Shown: piece by piece, positions 54,698 through 63,309 of the stretch
How positions within the stretch are numbered: position 1 is the stretch's first letter
Layout: every line of letters begins with the position of its first letter
Assembly (NCBI GenBank): GCA_963755755.1
Contig: CAVWLJ010000005.1
Location: 1 to 64,000 of the forward strand
Length of the DNA: 64,000 bases
Direction: 5' to 3'
Source of the DNA: DATKNA01 sp963755755
GTDB lineage: Bacteria; Actinomycetota; Actinomycetes; Actinomycetales; Kineosporiaceae
Notes under the pieces: model-generated
What the model was told of the DNA's origin: nothing
Databases searched by the model: none
The model's input: the letters and a program-made list of their open reading frames with translations, nothing else
Position numbers and translations under genes: made by a program

Positions 54698-55797
54698 TGG
54701 TCACCTTCTCTGGTGCGGGTCGTGCGGAGCCTGCTGTCGATGGAGCTGTCGATCGAGCCGGGAGGTCCGGCAGGGCCCGGTTGGGGCTCGGCCGGGTCGA
54801 TGCGCGTCTCGACGCCGGCGGGGAACCGACGGGGCACGAGCTCACTCGCGCCGTCCTCGACGAGCAGCGCGGCCAGGGCGTTCCCGACGTCCTCGGGCCG
54901 GTCGACCGGACCGGTGAGGGAGCGACGCAGGGTCACCGAGCCGTCCACGGCGGCGGCGACGGCCCGGACCGAAAGCAACGGCCCGGCCTCGTCGTCCACC
55001 ACCTCTGCCAACGCGCCGAGGGGAGCGGCGCATCCCGCCTCGAGTGTCGCGAGGAGCACCCGCTCGGCGGTGACGGCGGCGCGCGTCGCCGCGTCGTCCA
55101 GCGGCCGGACCGCGGCGACCACCGCCTCGTCGGCGGGGTCCACGGAACCGTCCGGACGGCGCGGGTCCCGGCACTCCACCGCGAGCGCGCCCTGGCCGGG
55201 CGCGGGCAGCATGAGCAGCGGGTCGAGCACCTCGGTGGCCTCGTCGAGCCGGCCCAGCCGGGCCAGGCCGGCGCGGGCGAGCACGACGGCGTCGAGCTCG
55301 CCCTCCTGGACGAGGCGCAGCCGGGTGTCGACGTTGCCGCGCAGGTCGACGATCTCGAGGTCCAGCCCGAGCGCGCGCAGCTGGGCGGCGCGCCGGGGCG
55401 ACCCGGTGCCGATCCTCGCGCCCGCGGGCAGTTCGGCCAGGGTGCGGCCGTCGCGGGCCACGAGGACGTCGCGGGGGTCCTCCCGGATCGGGACGGCGGC
55501 GAGCATGAGCCCCTCGGCGGGTCCGGTCGGCAGGTCCTTGAGGCTGTGTACCGCGATATCGACCTCGCCTGCGAGCAGGGCCTCCCGCAGCCGCGAGACG
55601 AACACGCCCACACCACCGAAGGACGCCAGGGGCGCGGTGGAGGTGTCGCCGCGCGTCACGATCTCGACCAGCTCCACCCGGACGACGGCGCCGACGTCCG
55701 CCGCGGCCTTCTCGATGCGATCGGCCACCCACTGGGACTGGGTGCGTGCGAGGGCACTGCGGCGGGTGCCGAGGCGCAGGGTCGGGACGGCGCTCAT
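54694..55797 (-). CDS. hemC: HemC, hydroxymethylbilane synthase
   Basis: HemC polymerises four porphobilinogens on a dipyrromethane cofactor. TLRLGTRRSALARTQSQWVA, DIAVHSLKDLPTGPAEGLML, IGTGSPRRAAQLRALGLDLE and DLRGNVDTRLRLVQEGELDA are signature segments. The cofactor-binding Cys is in LATLEAGCAAPLGALAEVV near residue 245. At 367 residues, it includes a C-terminal tail rich in Pro and Gly beyond the usual 310. ATG 55797 overlaps the hemA stop by four bases, and the frame is intact. Confidence 0.95.
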   Translation of the reverse strand: MSAVPTLRLGTRRSALARTQSQWVADRIEKAAADVGAVVRVELVEIVTRGDTSTAPLASFGGVGVFVSRLREALLAGEVDIAVHSLKDLPTGPAEGLMLAAVPIREDPRDVLVARDGRTLAELPAGARIGTGSPRRAAQLRALGLDLEIVDLRGNVDTRLRLVQEGELDAVVLARAGLARLGRLDEATEVLDPLLMLPAPGQGALAVECRDPRRPDGSVDPADEAVVAAVRPLDDAATRAAVTAERVLLATLEAGCAAPLGALAEVVDDEAGPLLSVRAVAAAVDGSVTLRRSLTGPVDRPEDVGNALAALLVEDGASELVPRRFPAGVETRIDPAEPQPGPAGPPGSIDSSIDSRLRTTRTREGDQ

Positions 55798-57128
55798 ACC
55801 GCACCCCCCGCCGTGAACGTCTGGGGCGAGGTCAGGGCGGCCGCCCGGTCTCGCGGCACCGCGAACACGTCGTCGTCGAGGTCGAAGAGCGCCCGGAGGG
55901 CGTCCGCGTAGGCGTCGCCCCCGGGCGCGTTCGCCAGCTGCTTCACGCGGACGGTCGGGGTGTGCAGGATCTTCTCGACGACGCGGTGGACGCTCCGCTC
56001 GATCTCGGCGCGGACCGCGACGTCGAGGTCGGGCAGCCGGCCGGCGAGGCGGGCCAGCTCGGCCTCGACCACCTCCCGGGCGCGGGCACGGAGCGCGACC
56101 ACGGTCGGCGCCACCGTCTCCGCACGCCGAGCCGTCAGGTAGTCGGCCACCTCCTGGGCGACGATCGCCCGGGCGCGGTCCACGTGCTCCCCGCCGCCGG
56201 TCCCGGCCAGGTCACGACCCAGGACGTCGAGGTCCACGACGGTCACCCCGGGGACGCCGGAGGTCGCGGGGTCCACGTCCCGCGGGAGCGCGAGGTCGAC
56301 GTACACCTGGAGGCGCCCCTGCCGATCGGCGGCGGCCGCGGCGGCGAGCTCGCCGGTCACGACGTGGCCGACCGCCCCGGTGCAGGAGACGACGACGTCG
56401 GCCTCGGCCAGGGCCACGGGCAGCTCCGGCAGCGGGACGACGCGCGCCCCGACCGGGCCCGCGAGCCGCTGGGCACGCTCAGGTGTCCGGTTGGCGACGG
56501 CCAGCCGGGTCACGCCGGCGCGCTGCAGCGTCGCGACGACCAGTCCGCTCATGGTGCCGGCGCCGACGACGAGCACCTGCGCGCCCGGGAGCGGGCCGAC
56601 GACGCCGGCGGCGCGCTCGAGCCCGGCCTCGACGAGCGACCGCCCGGCCCGGTCGAGATCGGTCTCGCTGTGGGCGCGCTTGCCCGCGTGCAGGGCGCGC
56701 TGGAGCAGGGCGCCGAGCGACCGCCCGGCGGACCCGGCGTCCTGCGCGACGCGCAGCGCCGTGCGCACCTGGCCGAGGATCTGCTGCTCGCCCACGGCCA
56801 TGGACTCGAGCCCGGCCGCGACCGCGAACAGGTGGGTCACGGCCGCCGTCTCGTAGTGCACGTAGAGGTGGGCCGTGAGGTCCGAGAGCGGGATGCCGGT
56901 GGCGGCCGCCAGAGCCTCGCCGACGTCGTCGACCCCGCCGTGGAAGCGGGAGACGTCGGCGTACACCTCCAGCCGGTTGCACGTGGAGAGGACGACCGCC
57001 TCGGCGACGTGCACCCGCCGCACGAGATCGGCCTCCAGGGCGCGGGCGGCACCCTCGCCGAGGGCGGCGCGCTCCAGCAGACCGATCGGTGCGGTGCGGT
57101 ACGACAACCCGACGACCAGCTCGCTCAT
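55794..57128 (-). CDS. hemA: HemA, glutamyl-tRNA reductase
   Basis: This NADPH-dependent enzyme reduces glutamyl-tRNA to glutamate-1-semialdehyde and is the control point of haem synthesis. The catalytic Cys is in EAVVLSTCNRLEVYADVSRF. HLFAVAAGLESMAVGEQQIL is the most conserved stretch. The NADPH domain has AQVLVVGAGTMSGLVVATLQ and VSCTGAVGHVVT. The dimerisation helices lie near the C-terminus (HRVVEKILHTPTVRVKQLAN). At 444 residues it is normal. ATG 57128 overlaps the rex stop by four bases, placing hemA under the rex promoter. Confidence 0.95.
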   Translation of the reverse strand: MSELVVGLSYRTAPIGLLERAALGEGAARALEADLVRRVHVAEAVVLSTCNRLEVYADVSRFHGGVDDVGEALAAATGIPLSDLTAHLYVHYETAAVTHLFAVAAGLESMAVGEQQILGQVRTALRVAQDAGSAGRSLGALLQRALHAGKRAHSETDLDRAGRSLVEAGLERAAGVVGPLPGAQVLVVGAGTMSGLVVATLQRAGVTRLAVANRTPERAQRLAGPVGARVVPLPELPVALAEADVVVSCTGAVGHVVTGELAAAAAADRQGRLQVYVDLALPRDVDPATSGVPGVTVVDLDVLGRDLAGTGGGEHVDRARAIVAQEVADYLTARRAETVAPTVVALRARAREVVEAELARLAGRLPDLDVAVRAEIERSVHRVVEKILHTPTVRVKQLANAPGGDAYADALRALFDLDDDVFAVPRDRAAALTSPQTFTAGGAV

Positions 57129-57901
57129 CGCAGCGCCTCCGCGTGTGTCGGCGCGAGCACGTCGCTCTCGTCGTCGCCGTCGTCGCCGCCTCGGTCCTCG
57201 GCCGGGGCGTCGGCCGCCAGCCGCGTCGCGAGCCGCCGCTGCTCGTGGAAGGCGAGGATCTGCAGCTCGGTGGAGAGGTCGACCTTGCGGACCATGACGT
57301 GCTCGGGGACGTCGAGCACGCACGGCGCGAAGTTGAGAACGCTCGTGACGCCGGCCGTCACCAGCCGGTCACAGACGCCCTGGGCGGAGTCCGCCGGCGT
57401 CGCCACCACGCCGATGTGCACGTCGCGTTCCCGGACGACCTGCTCGAGATCAGTCACCGGCCGGACGACCAGGCCGGCGATCCGCTCGCCGACCCGCCGC
57501 TCGTCGTTGTCCAGGAGGGCGGCGACGGTGAACCCGCGGGAGGCGAAGCCGCCGTAGTTCGCCAGGGCGTGGCCGAGGTTGCCGACGCCGACGATGACGA
57601 CCCGCCAGTCCTGCGTCAGGCCGAGCTCCCGGGAGATCTGGTACACGAGGTACTCGACGTCATAGCCGACACCGCGGGTGCCGTACGAGCCGAGGTGGGA
57701 GAGGTCCTTGCGGAGCTTGGCGGAGCCGACGCCGGCGGAGGCGGCGAGCGCCTCGGACGACACGGTGTCGACACCCTCGGCGGCGAGGACGGTCAGGGCC
57801 CGGAGGTAGATCGGTAGCCGTGCGACGGTGGCATCGGGGATCCCGTGCCGCCCGGGGCGGGCCTGCCGGACCAGCCGGGCGGAGCGGGGAGTTGACGACA
57901 C
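57125..57901 (-). CDS. rex: Rex, NADH-responsive redox repressor
   Basis: Rex binds DNA when NAD+ is high and leaves it when NADH rises. The N-terminal winged helix includes TVARLPIYLRALTVLAAEGV, EALAASAGVGSAKLRKDLSH and LGSYGTRGVGYDVEYL. The Rossmann domain is RVVIVGVGNLGHALANYGGF, with the conserved Asp in VAALLDNDERRVG. The domain-swapped helix is near FAPCVLDVPEHVMVRKVDLS. GTG 57901 starts 258 residues, ending in an acidic tail. It heads rex-hemA-hemC-hemD-hemB, as in Streptomyces coelicolor, and a Rex operator lies 62 bases upstream. Confidence 0.95.
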   Translation of the reverse strand: MSSTPRSARLVRQARPGRHGIPDATVARLPIYLRALTVLAAEGVDTVSSEALAASAGVGSAKLRKDLSHLGSYGTRGVGYDVEYLVYQISRELGLTQDWRVVIVGVGNLGHALANYGGFASRGFTVAALLDNDERRVGERIAGLVVRPVTDLEQVVRERDVHIGVVATPADSAQGVCDRLVTAGVTSVLNFAPCVLDVPEHVMVRKVDLSTELQILAFHEQRRLATRLAADAPAEDRGGDDGDDESDVLAPTHAEALR

Positions 57902-57962
57902 GGGGGTGCCTTCTCCTTGGCGCGACGGTGATGGTACAAGCGAGCGCGACCAGCGTAGGCAC

Positions 57963-57980
57963 TTGTGAACAGATGCACAA
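57963..57980. promoter_or_regulatory. Rex operator (ROP) upstream of rex-hemACD
   Basis: TTGTGAACAGATGCACAA matches the Rex consensus, in which TTGTGAAC and TTCACAA-type halves flank a short centre. Thirteen or more of eighteen positions agree with the Streptomyces site. It is centred about 70 bases before the rex GTG, consistent with autoregulation and NADH control of haem synthesis. Confidence 0.85.
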
Positions 57981-58046
57981 AGTTGACCTGAGAGGGTTCA
58001 GCGTGCTCTCAGTTCCGCCGTCGGCCGGCGGCCCGGCGCAGGGGCG

Positions 58047-58307
58047 TCAGCGGCGGCGGAACCAGCTGCGCCGTCCCGCCAGGGCGGCCCGCAGCCGGGC
58101 CTCGTCGACCCGCCAGAAGTCGTGCTGCTCGCCGTCGACGAGGACGACGGGGATGTGCTCCCAGTACTGCTCCGCGAGCGCGGCGTCGTCGAGGATCGAC
58201 AGCTCGTCCCAGTCGGTGCCGGTGTCGGCGGCGACGCGTTCGACCACGCTGCGGGCGTCGTCGCAGAGATGACAACCCGGCTTGCCGATGAGGGTGATCC
58301 GCGCCAC
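58047..58307 (-). CDS. Glutaredoxin family protein
   Basis: GTG 58307 gives 86 residues with the redox motif ITLIGKPGCHLCDDARSVVE (CxxC) at the N-terminus and the cis-Pro segment EHIPVVLVDGEQHDFWRVDE. It is of the thioredoxin-like DUF836/YruB type found next to hemA in actinobacteria (Rv0508). It lies upstream of the rex operator but on the same strand as rex. It is divergent from the HAD gene, whose start is 39 bases away. Confidence 0.9.
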   Translation of the reverse strand: MARITLIGKPGCHLCDDARSVVERVAADTGTDWDELSILDDAALAEQYWEHIPVVLVDGEQHDFWRVDEARLRAALAGRRSWFRRR

Positions 58308-58346
58308 TCACCCAGGGTAGGACCGGTTGCTGACTACAGTGACGAC

Positions 58347-59306
58347 ATGCCTGCGGACGAGCCGGAGTCGCCTCCCCTGGAGGCCGCGACGCCGCGCACG
58401 CCCGAGCAGGCCCGGACCGCAGGCGAGGCGGCGGCACGGGCGACGTCGACCGCGCCGCCGCGGCCGGAGAGGGGGCCAGAGGCTCCGGGCGTGGCCGCTC
58501 CGGAGCTCGAGGCGGCGCTGGCGGTCCCGCCGGACCCGCAGGCCGGGGCCTTCTTCGACGTCGACAACACGATCATGCGCGGAGCGTCGATCTTCTACCT
58601 CGCGCGCGGCCTCTACAAGCGCGACTTCTTCACGCTCTCCGACATCCTCGGCTTCGCGTGGCAGCAACTCTCGTTCGTCGCCCGCGGCGAGAACCTCGAG
58701 CACGTCGACCAGATCCAGGCGAAGGCGCTGAGCTTCGTCGCCGGGCACTCCGTCGCCGAGCTCTCCGCGGTCGGCGAGGAGGTCTTCGACGAGATCATGG
58801 CCCGGAAGATCTGGCCGGGGACCAAGGCGCTCGCGCAGATGCACCTGGACGCCGGGCAGCGGGTGTGGCTCGTCACCGCGACTCCGGTGGAGGTGGCGGA
58901 GGTCATCGCGCGCCGGCTGGGCCTGACCGGGGGGCTCGGGACCGTCGCGGAGCAGGTCGACGGCGTCTACACCGGGCGGCTCGTCGGGTCGCTGCTGCAC
59001 GGACCGGCCAAGGTCGAGGCGGTCCGGGCACTGGCCGAGCGCGAAGGGCTGGACCTGTCGCTGTGCTCGGCGTACAGCGACTCGGCCAACGACATCCCGT
59101 TGCTGTCCCTGGTCGGGCACCCGTGCGCGATCAACCCCGACGCCGCGTTGCGCGGTCACGCCAAGGCCCACGGCTGGCGCGTCCGGGACTACCGGACCGG
59201 GCGCAAGGCGGCCCGCATCGGGATCCCCGCGGCGGCCCTCAGCGGTGCCGCGGTCGGCGCCGTGATGGGGGCCCTGGCGGCGAATCGCCGCTTCCGCAAG
59301 CACTGA
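58347..59306 (+). CDS. HAD-IB family phosphatase (SerB1-like)
   Basis: ATG 58347 is preceded by a TACAGT -10-like element with only six bases between, suggesting a leaderless transcript. The first 65 residues are low-complexity. HAD motif I is AFFDVDNTIMRGASIFYLAR, motif II is VWLVTATPVEVAEVIARRLG, and motif IV is CSAYSDSANDIPLLSLVGHP. A C-terminal hydrophobic segment (IGIPAAALSGAAVGAVMGAL) may tether it to the membrane. At 319 residues it resembles the Rv0505c (serB1) group, whose true substrate is uncertain. Confidence 0.9.
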   Translation: MPADEPESPPLEAATPRTPEQARTAGEAAARATSTAPPRPERGPEAPGVAAPELEAALAVPPDPQAGAFFDVDNTIMRGASIFYLARGLYKRDFFTLSDILGFAWQQLSFVARGENLEHVDQIQAKALSFVAGHSVAELSAVGEEVFDEIMARKIWPGTKALAQMHLDAGQRVWLVTATPVEVAEVIARRLGLTGGLGTVAEQVDGVYTGRLVGSLLHGPAKVEAVRALAEREGLDLSLCSAYSDSANDIPLLSLVGHPCAINPDAALRGHAKAHGWRVRDYRTGRKAARIGIPAAALSGAAVGAVMGALAANRRFRKH

Positions 59307-60326
59307 TCAGAAGAAGACGGAGCGGCGCTGCACGAGCAGGGCGTAGAGGGTCTGCTGGATCGTCTGGCGCACCTGGTCGGTGAGGTCGAAGACGAGCATC
59401 GGGTCGTCGGCGGCACCGGCGGGCTGGGTGTCCGTGGGCACCGGCGTGCCGAACTCGATCAGCCACTTGCTCGGCAGCGGCACGAGCCCGAGCGGGCCGA
59501 GCCACGGGAAGGTCGGCGTGATCGGGGCGTACGGCAGCCCCAGCAGCCGCGCCAGCGTCGGCATGTTGCCGAGGATCGGGTAGATCTCCTCCGCGCCGAC
59601 GATGGCGCACGGGACGATCGGCGTCCCGGTGCGCAGCGCCGCGGAGACGAACCCGCCGCGGCCGAACCGCTGCAGCTTGTACCGCTCGCTGAACGGCTTG
59701 CCGATGCCCTTGAACCCCTCCGGCCAGACGCCGACGACCTCGCCGCTCGCCAGCAGCCGCTCGGCGTCCGGGTTGCTCGCGAGCGTGGCACCGCCCTTGC
59801 GGGCCAGCTCACCGAGGAACGGCGTTCGGAAGACGAGGTCCGCGCCGAGCATCCGCAGGAAGCGGTGCTGCGGGTGCTCGTCGTGGACGGCGACGGCCGT
59901 CATGAGCGAGTCCAGCGCGACGGCGCCGGAGTGGTTCGCGACGACGAGCGCGCCGCCGGTCGCCGGGATGTTCTCGATGCCGCGCACCTCGACCCGGAAC
60001 CAGCGCTGGTACAGCGGCCGGGCGAGCGCCAGGAGGACGGTGTCGGTGAGCTCGGGGTCGAAGCCGAACGCGTCGACCTGGTAGTCGCCGGTCAGCCGCC
60101 GGCGCAGGAACGCCAGCACCTCCAGCACGCGGTCCTCGACGTCCCCGGCGGTCGTGCCCTCGTCCTCAGGGTGATCGCCGGGTTCCGGGGCAGCCCGGAC
60201 GCCTTCGCGGCCGGTCGCGTCCCGGCCGGCCTCGGCGAGCACGTCGGCGAGTGCCTCGCCCGCCTCCTGCGCGGCCTGCGCGACCGCGAGCAGGCGCTGG
60301 GACGCGCGCGCCCCGTTCACGTTCAC
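59307..60326 (-). CDS. 1-acyl-glycerol-3-phosphate acyltransferase-like (PlsC)
   Basis: The catalytic HxxxxD is in ALVVANHSGAVALDSLMTAV. VVGVWPEGFKGIGKPFSERY, GFVSAALRTGTPIVPCAIVG and GLVPLPSKWLIEFGTPVPTD are the other family motifs. A 100-residue N-terminal extension, partly charged, precedes the acyltransferase domain. At 339 residues it matches the Rv0502 group. ATG 60326 overlaps the end of the SDR gene by four bases, so the two are coupled. It probably acts in membrane lipid assembly at the inner face of the membrane. Confidence 0.92.
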   Translation of the reverse strand: MNVNGARASQRLLAVAQAAQEAGEALADVLAEAGRDATGREGVRAAPEPGDHPEDEGTTAGDVEDRVLEVLAFLRRRLTGDYQVDAFGFDPELTDTVLLALARPLYQRWFRVEVRGIENIPATGGALVVANHSGAVALDSLMTAVAVHDEHPQHRFLRMLGADLVFRTPFLGELARKGGATLASNPDAERLLASGEVVGVWPEGFKGIGKPFSERYKLQRFGRGGFVSAALRTGTPIVPCAIVGAEEIYPILGNMPTLARLLGLPYAPITPTFPWLGPLGLVPLPSKWLIEFGTPVPTDTQPAGAADDPMLVFDLTDQVRQTIQQTLYALLVQRRSVFF

Positions 60327-61366
60327 GACGCCTCCCCGCCGACGGGAGCCAGGCGGCGGGCGGCCTGCAGCAGGAGCGCCTCGGCCGCCTCGACGCGGTC
60401 GGGCGCCAGGGGCCCGCTCAGGCGGCGGCCGCGGACGAAGTCGGCGAAGGCCTCCTTGGTCGTGTACCGCGGTTCGAGGCCGAGCACCCGATGCATCCGC
60501 GTGGTGTCCAGCACGCGGCCGAAGGACAGGAAGCGCATCTGCTCCCGGCTGAAGTCGACCAGCCCGGTGCGGCGGAAGAGCGTGCCCGCGGCGCCGGTCA
60601 GCGGCGGCGGGATCGGGGCCGTCGGGCGCCCGGCCATCCGCGCGGCCTGGGAGAGCAGCAGGATGCCGTCACCGGCGACGTTGACGATGCCTTCCATCGA
60701 GCCCACCGTCGCCAGGCGCATCGCCTCGACCGCGTCGTCCTCGTGCACGAACTGCAGCCGTGCGTCGAAGCCGGCCACGGTCGGGATGACCGGGAGGCTG
60801 AAGTAGTCGGTGAGCGCGGTCCGGATGCCGGGGCCGATGATGTTGGCGAGCCGGAGCATCGAGACCTTGACGTCGGGGCGCCGCCGGGAGAACCCGCGGA
60901 CGTACCCCTCGACCTCGACCGAGTCCTTGCCCCAGCCGCTGCGGGGCAGCACCTTGGCCCCGGTGTCCTCGGTGAACATCGCCGGGTCGCGCGGGCTCGA
61001 GCCGTACACCCCGGCCGAGGACTTCACCACGAGCCGCTCGACGGTGCCGGCCTTCTGGCACGCCGCGAGCAGCTGCATCGTGCCGATGACGTTGATCTCC
61101 TTCATGGAGACCCGGCCGCCGGCGTGCGTCGGCGTCGCGATCACGTTCATGTGGACGACGGTGTCGACCTCGGCGCGTGCGATCACCTTGGCGATCACCG
61201 GATTGCGGATGTCCGCGCGCACGAAATCCGCCGTCCCGATGTCGTGCGGCGGCGGGACGACGTCGACCCCGATCACCCGGTCGATGCCGGGTTGGGCGGT
61301 CAGGACGCTGGCGAATCGGCCCCCGAGATACCGGGAGACCCCGGTGACCAGGACGACGCGTGCCAT
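60323..61366 (-). CDS. NAD-dependent epimerase/dehydratase (GalE2-like, extended SDR)
   Basis: ATG 61366 opens a 347-residue protein with RVVLVTGVSRYLGGRFASVL, a Rossmann motif slightly altered from GxxGxxG. HMNVIATPTHAGGRVSMKEI, RLVVKSSAGVYGSSPRD (Ser) and SVEVEGYVRGFSRRRPDVKV follow; the usual YxxxK is not evident. VNVAGDGILLLSQAARMAGR lies in the substrate domain. It matches Rv0501 (galE2) in position and style. The substrate is not established. It is coupled with the acyltransferase gene downstream. Confidence 0.88.
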   Translation of the reverse strand: MARVVLVTGVSRYLGGRFASVLTAQPGIDRVIGVDVVPPPHDIGTADFVRADIRNPVIAKVIARAEVDTVVHMNVIATPTHAGGRVSMKEINVIGTMQLLAACQKAGTVERLVVKSSAGVYGSSPRDPAMFTEDTGAKVLPRSGWGKDSVEVEGYVRGFSRRRPDVKVSMLRLANIIGPGIRTALTDYFSLPVIPTVAGFDARLQFVHEDDAVEAMRLATVGSMEGIVNVAGDGILLLSQAARMAGRPTAPIPPPLTGAAGTLFRRTGLVDFSREQMRFLSFGRVLDTTRMHRVLGLEPRYTTKEAFADFVRGRRLSGPLAPDRVEAAEALLLQAARRLAPVGGEAS

Positions 61367-61454
61367 CGACTACCCCCTCCGGTTGCGGACGTGTGGTCCG
61401 TGCGGAGCGCGGGGCCGCCTCCTCCACGCGAGGACGGGCGGCGCCCGCGACGCG

Positions 61455-61553
61455 TCACTTCTTGTTACGGCGCTGGTGACGCGTCTTGCGCAGCAGCTTC
61501 CGGTGCTTCTTCTTGGCCATCCGCTTGCGGCGCTTCTTGATGACGGAGCCCAC
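61455..61553 (-). CDS. bS22-like small ribosomal protein (AURKAIP1/COX24 domain)
   Basis: GTG 61553 to TGA 61455 encodes 32 residues, extremely basic: VGSVIKKRRKRMAKKKHRKL, then LRKTRHQRRNKK. This matches the mycobacterial protein seen as bS22 in the small ribosomal subunit and the Rv0500B position next to the bldC-like gene. It is easily missed because of its size. Confidence 0.9.
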   Translation of the reverse strand: MGSVIKKRRKRMAKKKHRKLLRKTRHQRRNKK

Positions 61554-61624
61554 GTGTCCTCGCAGTCGAAGTCCAGTCGGTACGGATCGGAGGCCTCAGC
61601 CTACCCGGGCCGACGGGCGCCGGT

Positions 61625-61831
61625 TCAGGCCGTATCGACAGCGGTGTCGACGTAGGAGTGCTGGAGGTAGTCGTTCACCGCCTGCTCGGGCACGCGGAAG
61701 GACCTGCCGACGCGCACCGCGGGCAGTTCCCCGCCGTGCACGAGCCGGTACACGGTCATCTTCGACACGCGCATCATCGTCGCGACCTCCGCCACCGTCA
61801 GGAAGCGGACGTCCTTGAACTCACCTGCCAT
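61625..61831 (-). CDS. bldC: BldC, MerR-like DNA-binding protein
   Basis: ATG 61831 gives 68 residues: FLTVAEVATMMRVSKMTVYR, LVHGGELPAVRVGRSFRVPE and NDYLQHSYVD. This is a stand-alone MerR-type winged helix with no effector domain. BldC controls entry into development in Streptomyces by cooperative binding to direct repeats. Rv0500A is the positional equivalent. Longer upstream frames are discarded because homology starts at this ATG. Near-invariant sequence and position make the call secure. Confidence 0.93.
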   Translation of the reverse strand: MAGEFKDVRFLTVAEVATMMRVSKMTVYRLVHGGELPAVRVGRSFRVPEQAVNDYLQHSYVDTAVDTA

Positions 61832-61979
61832 GCCACACCGCCCTACCGATCCCCTACCGAGCCGGCCGCCCCCGAGCCGGTGGCCTCCGTCAGGCAACGT
61901 CCTTCACCCTAGGGGCTTGTGGGACGCGAGTGAAAGGCCTTGACACGGGCCCGTGCGAACGCCCGACCCCACCCCTCAA

Positions 61980-62038
61980 CGCTGATCATGCACTTCGCGG
62001 CGATCGGTGCATGATCGCGGCGAAGTGCATGATCAGCG
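61980..62038. terminator. Long hairpin between bldC and acuC
   Basis: A 19-bp perfect stem (CGCTGATCATGCACTTCGC) encloses 21 bases that include a smaller GATC..GATC pairing. It lies 20 bases after the acuC gene on its 5'-to-3' reading (minus strand) and upstream of bldC, so it probably terminates acuC. The region 61,832-61,979 holds no gene. Confidence 0.75.
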
Positions 62039-62057
62039 CGGGAGGTGAGGGGCGGGA

Positions 62058-63239
62058 TCAGTCGAACCAGGGGTCGAGGCCGTGCAGCGGGAACACCGCG
62101 CGGCGGGTGGCCATGACGGCGCGGTCGACGGGGTCAGCCGGGTCGTGCCCGCGGGACCAGGGTGTGAAGGTCGCGTCGCGTCCGTCCGTGAACCTCGCCG
62201 GGCCCGGGCGTCCGACCCGCTCCTGCACGTACAGCCGCCAGCCGTCCGGGACCTCGGCTGCCGGGTCGACCGGGCGGTGCGCCGCGATGGCGACGAGGTG
62301 CGCCCAGGCGCGGGGCACGACGTCGACGACCTCGTAGCCGCCCCCGCCGAGGGCGACCCAGCGCCCGTGGGCCTCGGAGTGCGCGAGATCGTGCAGCGCC
62401 GCGTACGACGCGCGCTGGGCGTCCAGCGAGAGGGCCATGTGCGCGAGGGGGTCCAGCACGTGCGAGTCGCAGCCGTGCTGGGTGACGAGCACGTCGGGGG
62501 CGAACGCCCGCAGCAGGGGCGGCACGACGGCGTCGAAGGCGCGCAGCCACCCGGCGTCCCCGGTGCCCGGCGGGAAGGCGACGTTGACGGCGCATCCCGC
62601 CGCGCGGCCGCCCCCGACGTCCGCGGCGTCCCCGGTGCCGGGGAAGAGCACCCGGCCCGTCTCGTGCAGGGAGATGGTGAGGACGTCGGGGTCGTCCCAG
62701 AAGATCCGCTCCACGCCGTCGCCGTGGTGGACGTCGACGTCGACGTACGCGACGCGTTCCGCCCCTGCCTCCCGCAGCGTGCGGATCGCGAGCGCGACGT
62801 CGTTGTAGACGCAGAAGCCGCTGGCCCGGGCCGGCATCGCGTGGTGCAGGCCGCCGGCGAAGTTCACCGCGTGCGCGGACTCGCCGTTCCACACGGCCAG
62901 CGCGGCAACGCGGCTGCCACCCGCGATGGCCGCGCTGGCGTCGTGCATGCCGGGGAAGACCGGGACATCCTCGGAGCCGAGGCCGTAGGCGAGCGCGGGC
63001 CGGGCCCCGCGCTCCGACGCCGCGCGCACGGCCGCCACGTAGCGGGGCTCGTGCACCAGCGCGAGGAGCTCGTCGGACGCCGGTTCGGCGCCGGCCCGGA
63101 CGACGCCGGGCTGTTCGAACAGGCCGAGCTCGCGGACGAGCAGCTCGGCGAGCTCCAGGCGCAGCGGCGACATCGGGTGGTGCGGGCCGAAGTCGTAGGC
63201 GAGGAAGGCCTCGTCCCAGATCAGCCGGAGCGCCTCCAT
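62058..63239 (-). CDS. acuC: AcuC-like acetoin utilisation / class I histone deacetylase family
   Basis: This zinc hydrolase of the histone deacetylase fold probably removes acetyl groups from metabolic enzymes such as acetyl-CoA synthetase. AYDFGPHHPMSPLRLELAEL is the usual start. VNFAGGLHHAMPARASGFCV gives the catalytic His pair. VAYVDVDVHHGDGVERIFWD holds the zinc Asp and His, and VTQHGCDSHVLDPLAHMALS and LGGGGYEVVDVVPRAWAHLV follow. At 393 residues it is normal, and the frame is intact. The gene lies between proC and bldC. The gap of 70 bases to proC holds no gene. Confidence 0.93.
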   Translation of the reverse strand: MEALRLIWDEAFLAYDFGPHHPMSPLRLELAELLVRELGLFEQPGVVRAGAEPASDELLALVHEPRYVAAVRAASERGARPALAYGLGSEDVPVFPGMHDASAAIAGGSRVAALAVWNGESAHAVNFAGGLHHAMPARASGFCVYNDVALAIRTLREAGAERVAYVDVDVHHGDGVERIFWDDPDVLTISLHETGRVLFPGTGDAADVGGGRAAGCAVNVAFPPGTGDAGWLRAFDAVVPPLLRAFAPDVLVTQHGCDSHVLDPLAHMALSLDAQRASYAALHDLAHSEAHGRWVALGGGGYEVVDVVPRAWAHLVAIAAHRPVDPAAEVPDGWRLYVQERVGRPGPARFTDGRDATFTPWSRGHDPADPVDRAVMATRRAVFPLHGLDPWFD

Positions 63240-63309
63240 CCCGTCACCGTAGTCGCGGTCCCGAGGACCGCACAGGGACGGACGTCGTGCGCACGAGCCG
63301 GCGGGACGG

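Noticed and set aside
61980..62038. A riboswitch upstream of bldC
   Set aside because: It is a simple symmetric hairpin without conserved riboswitch elements and fits a terminator for acuC.
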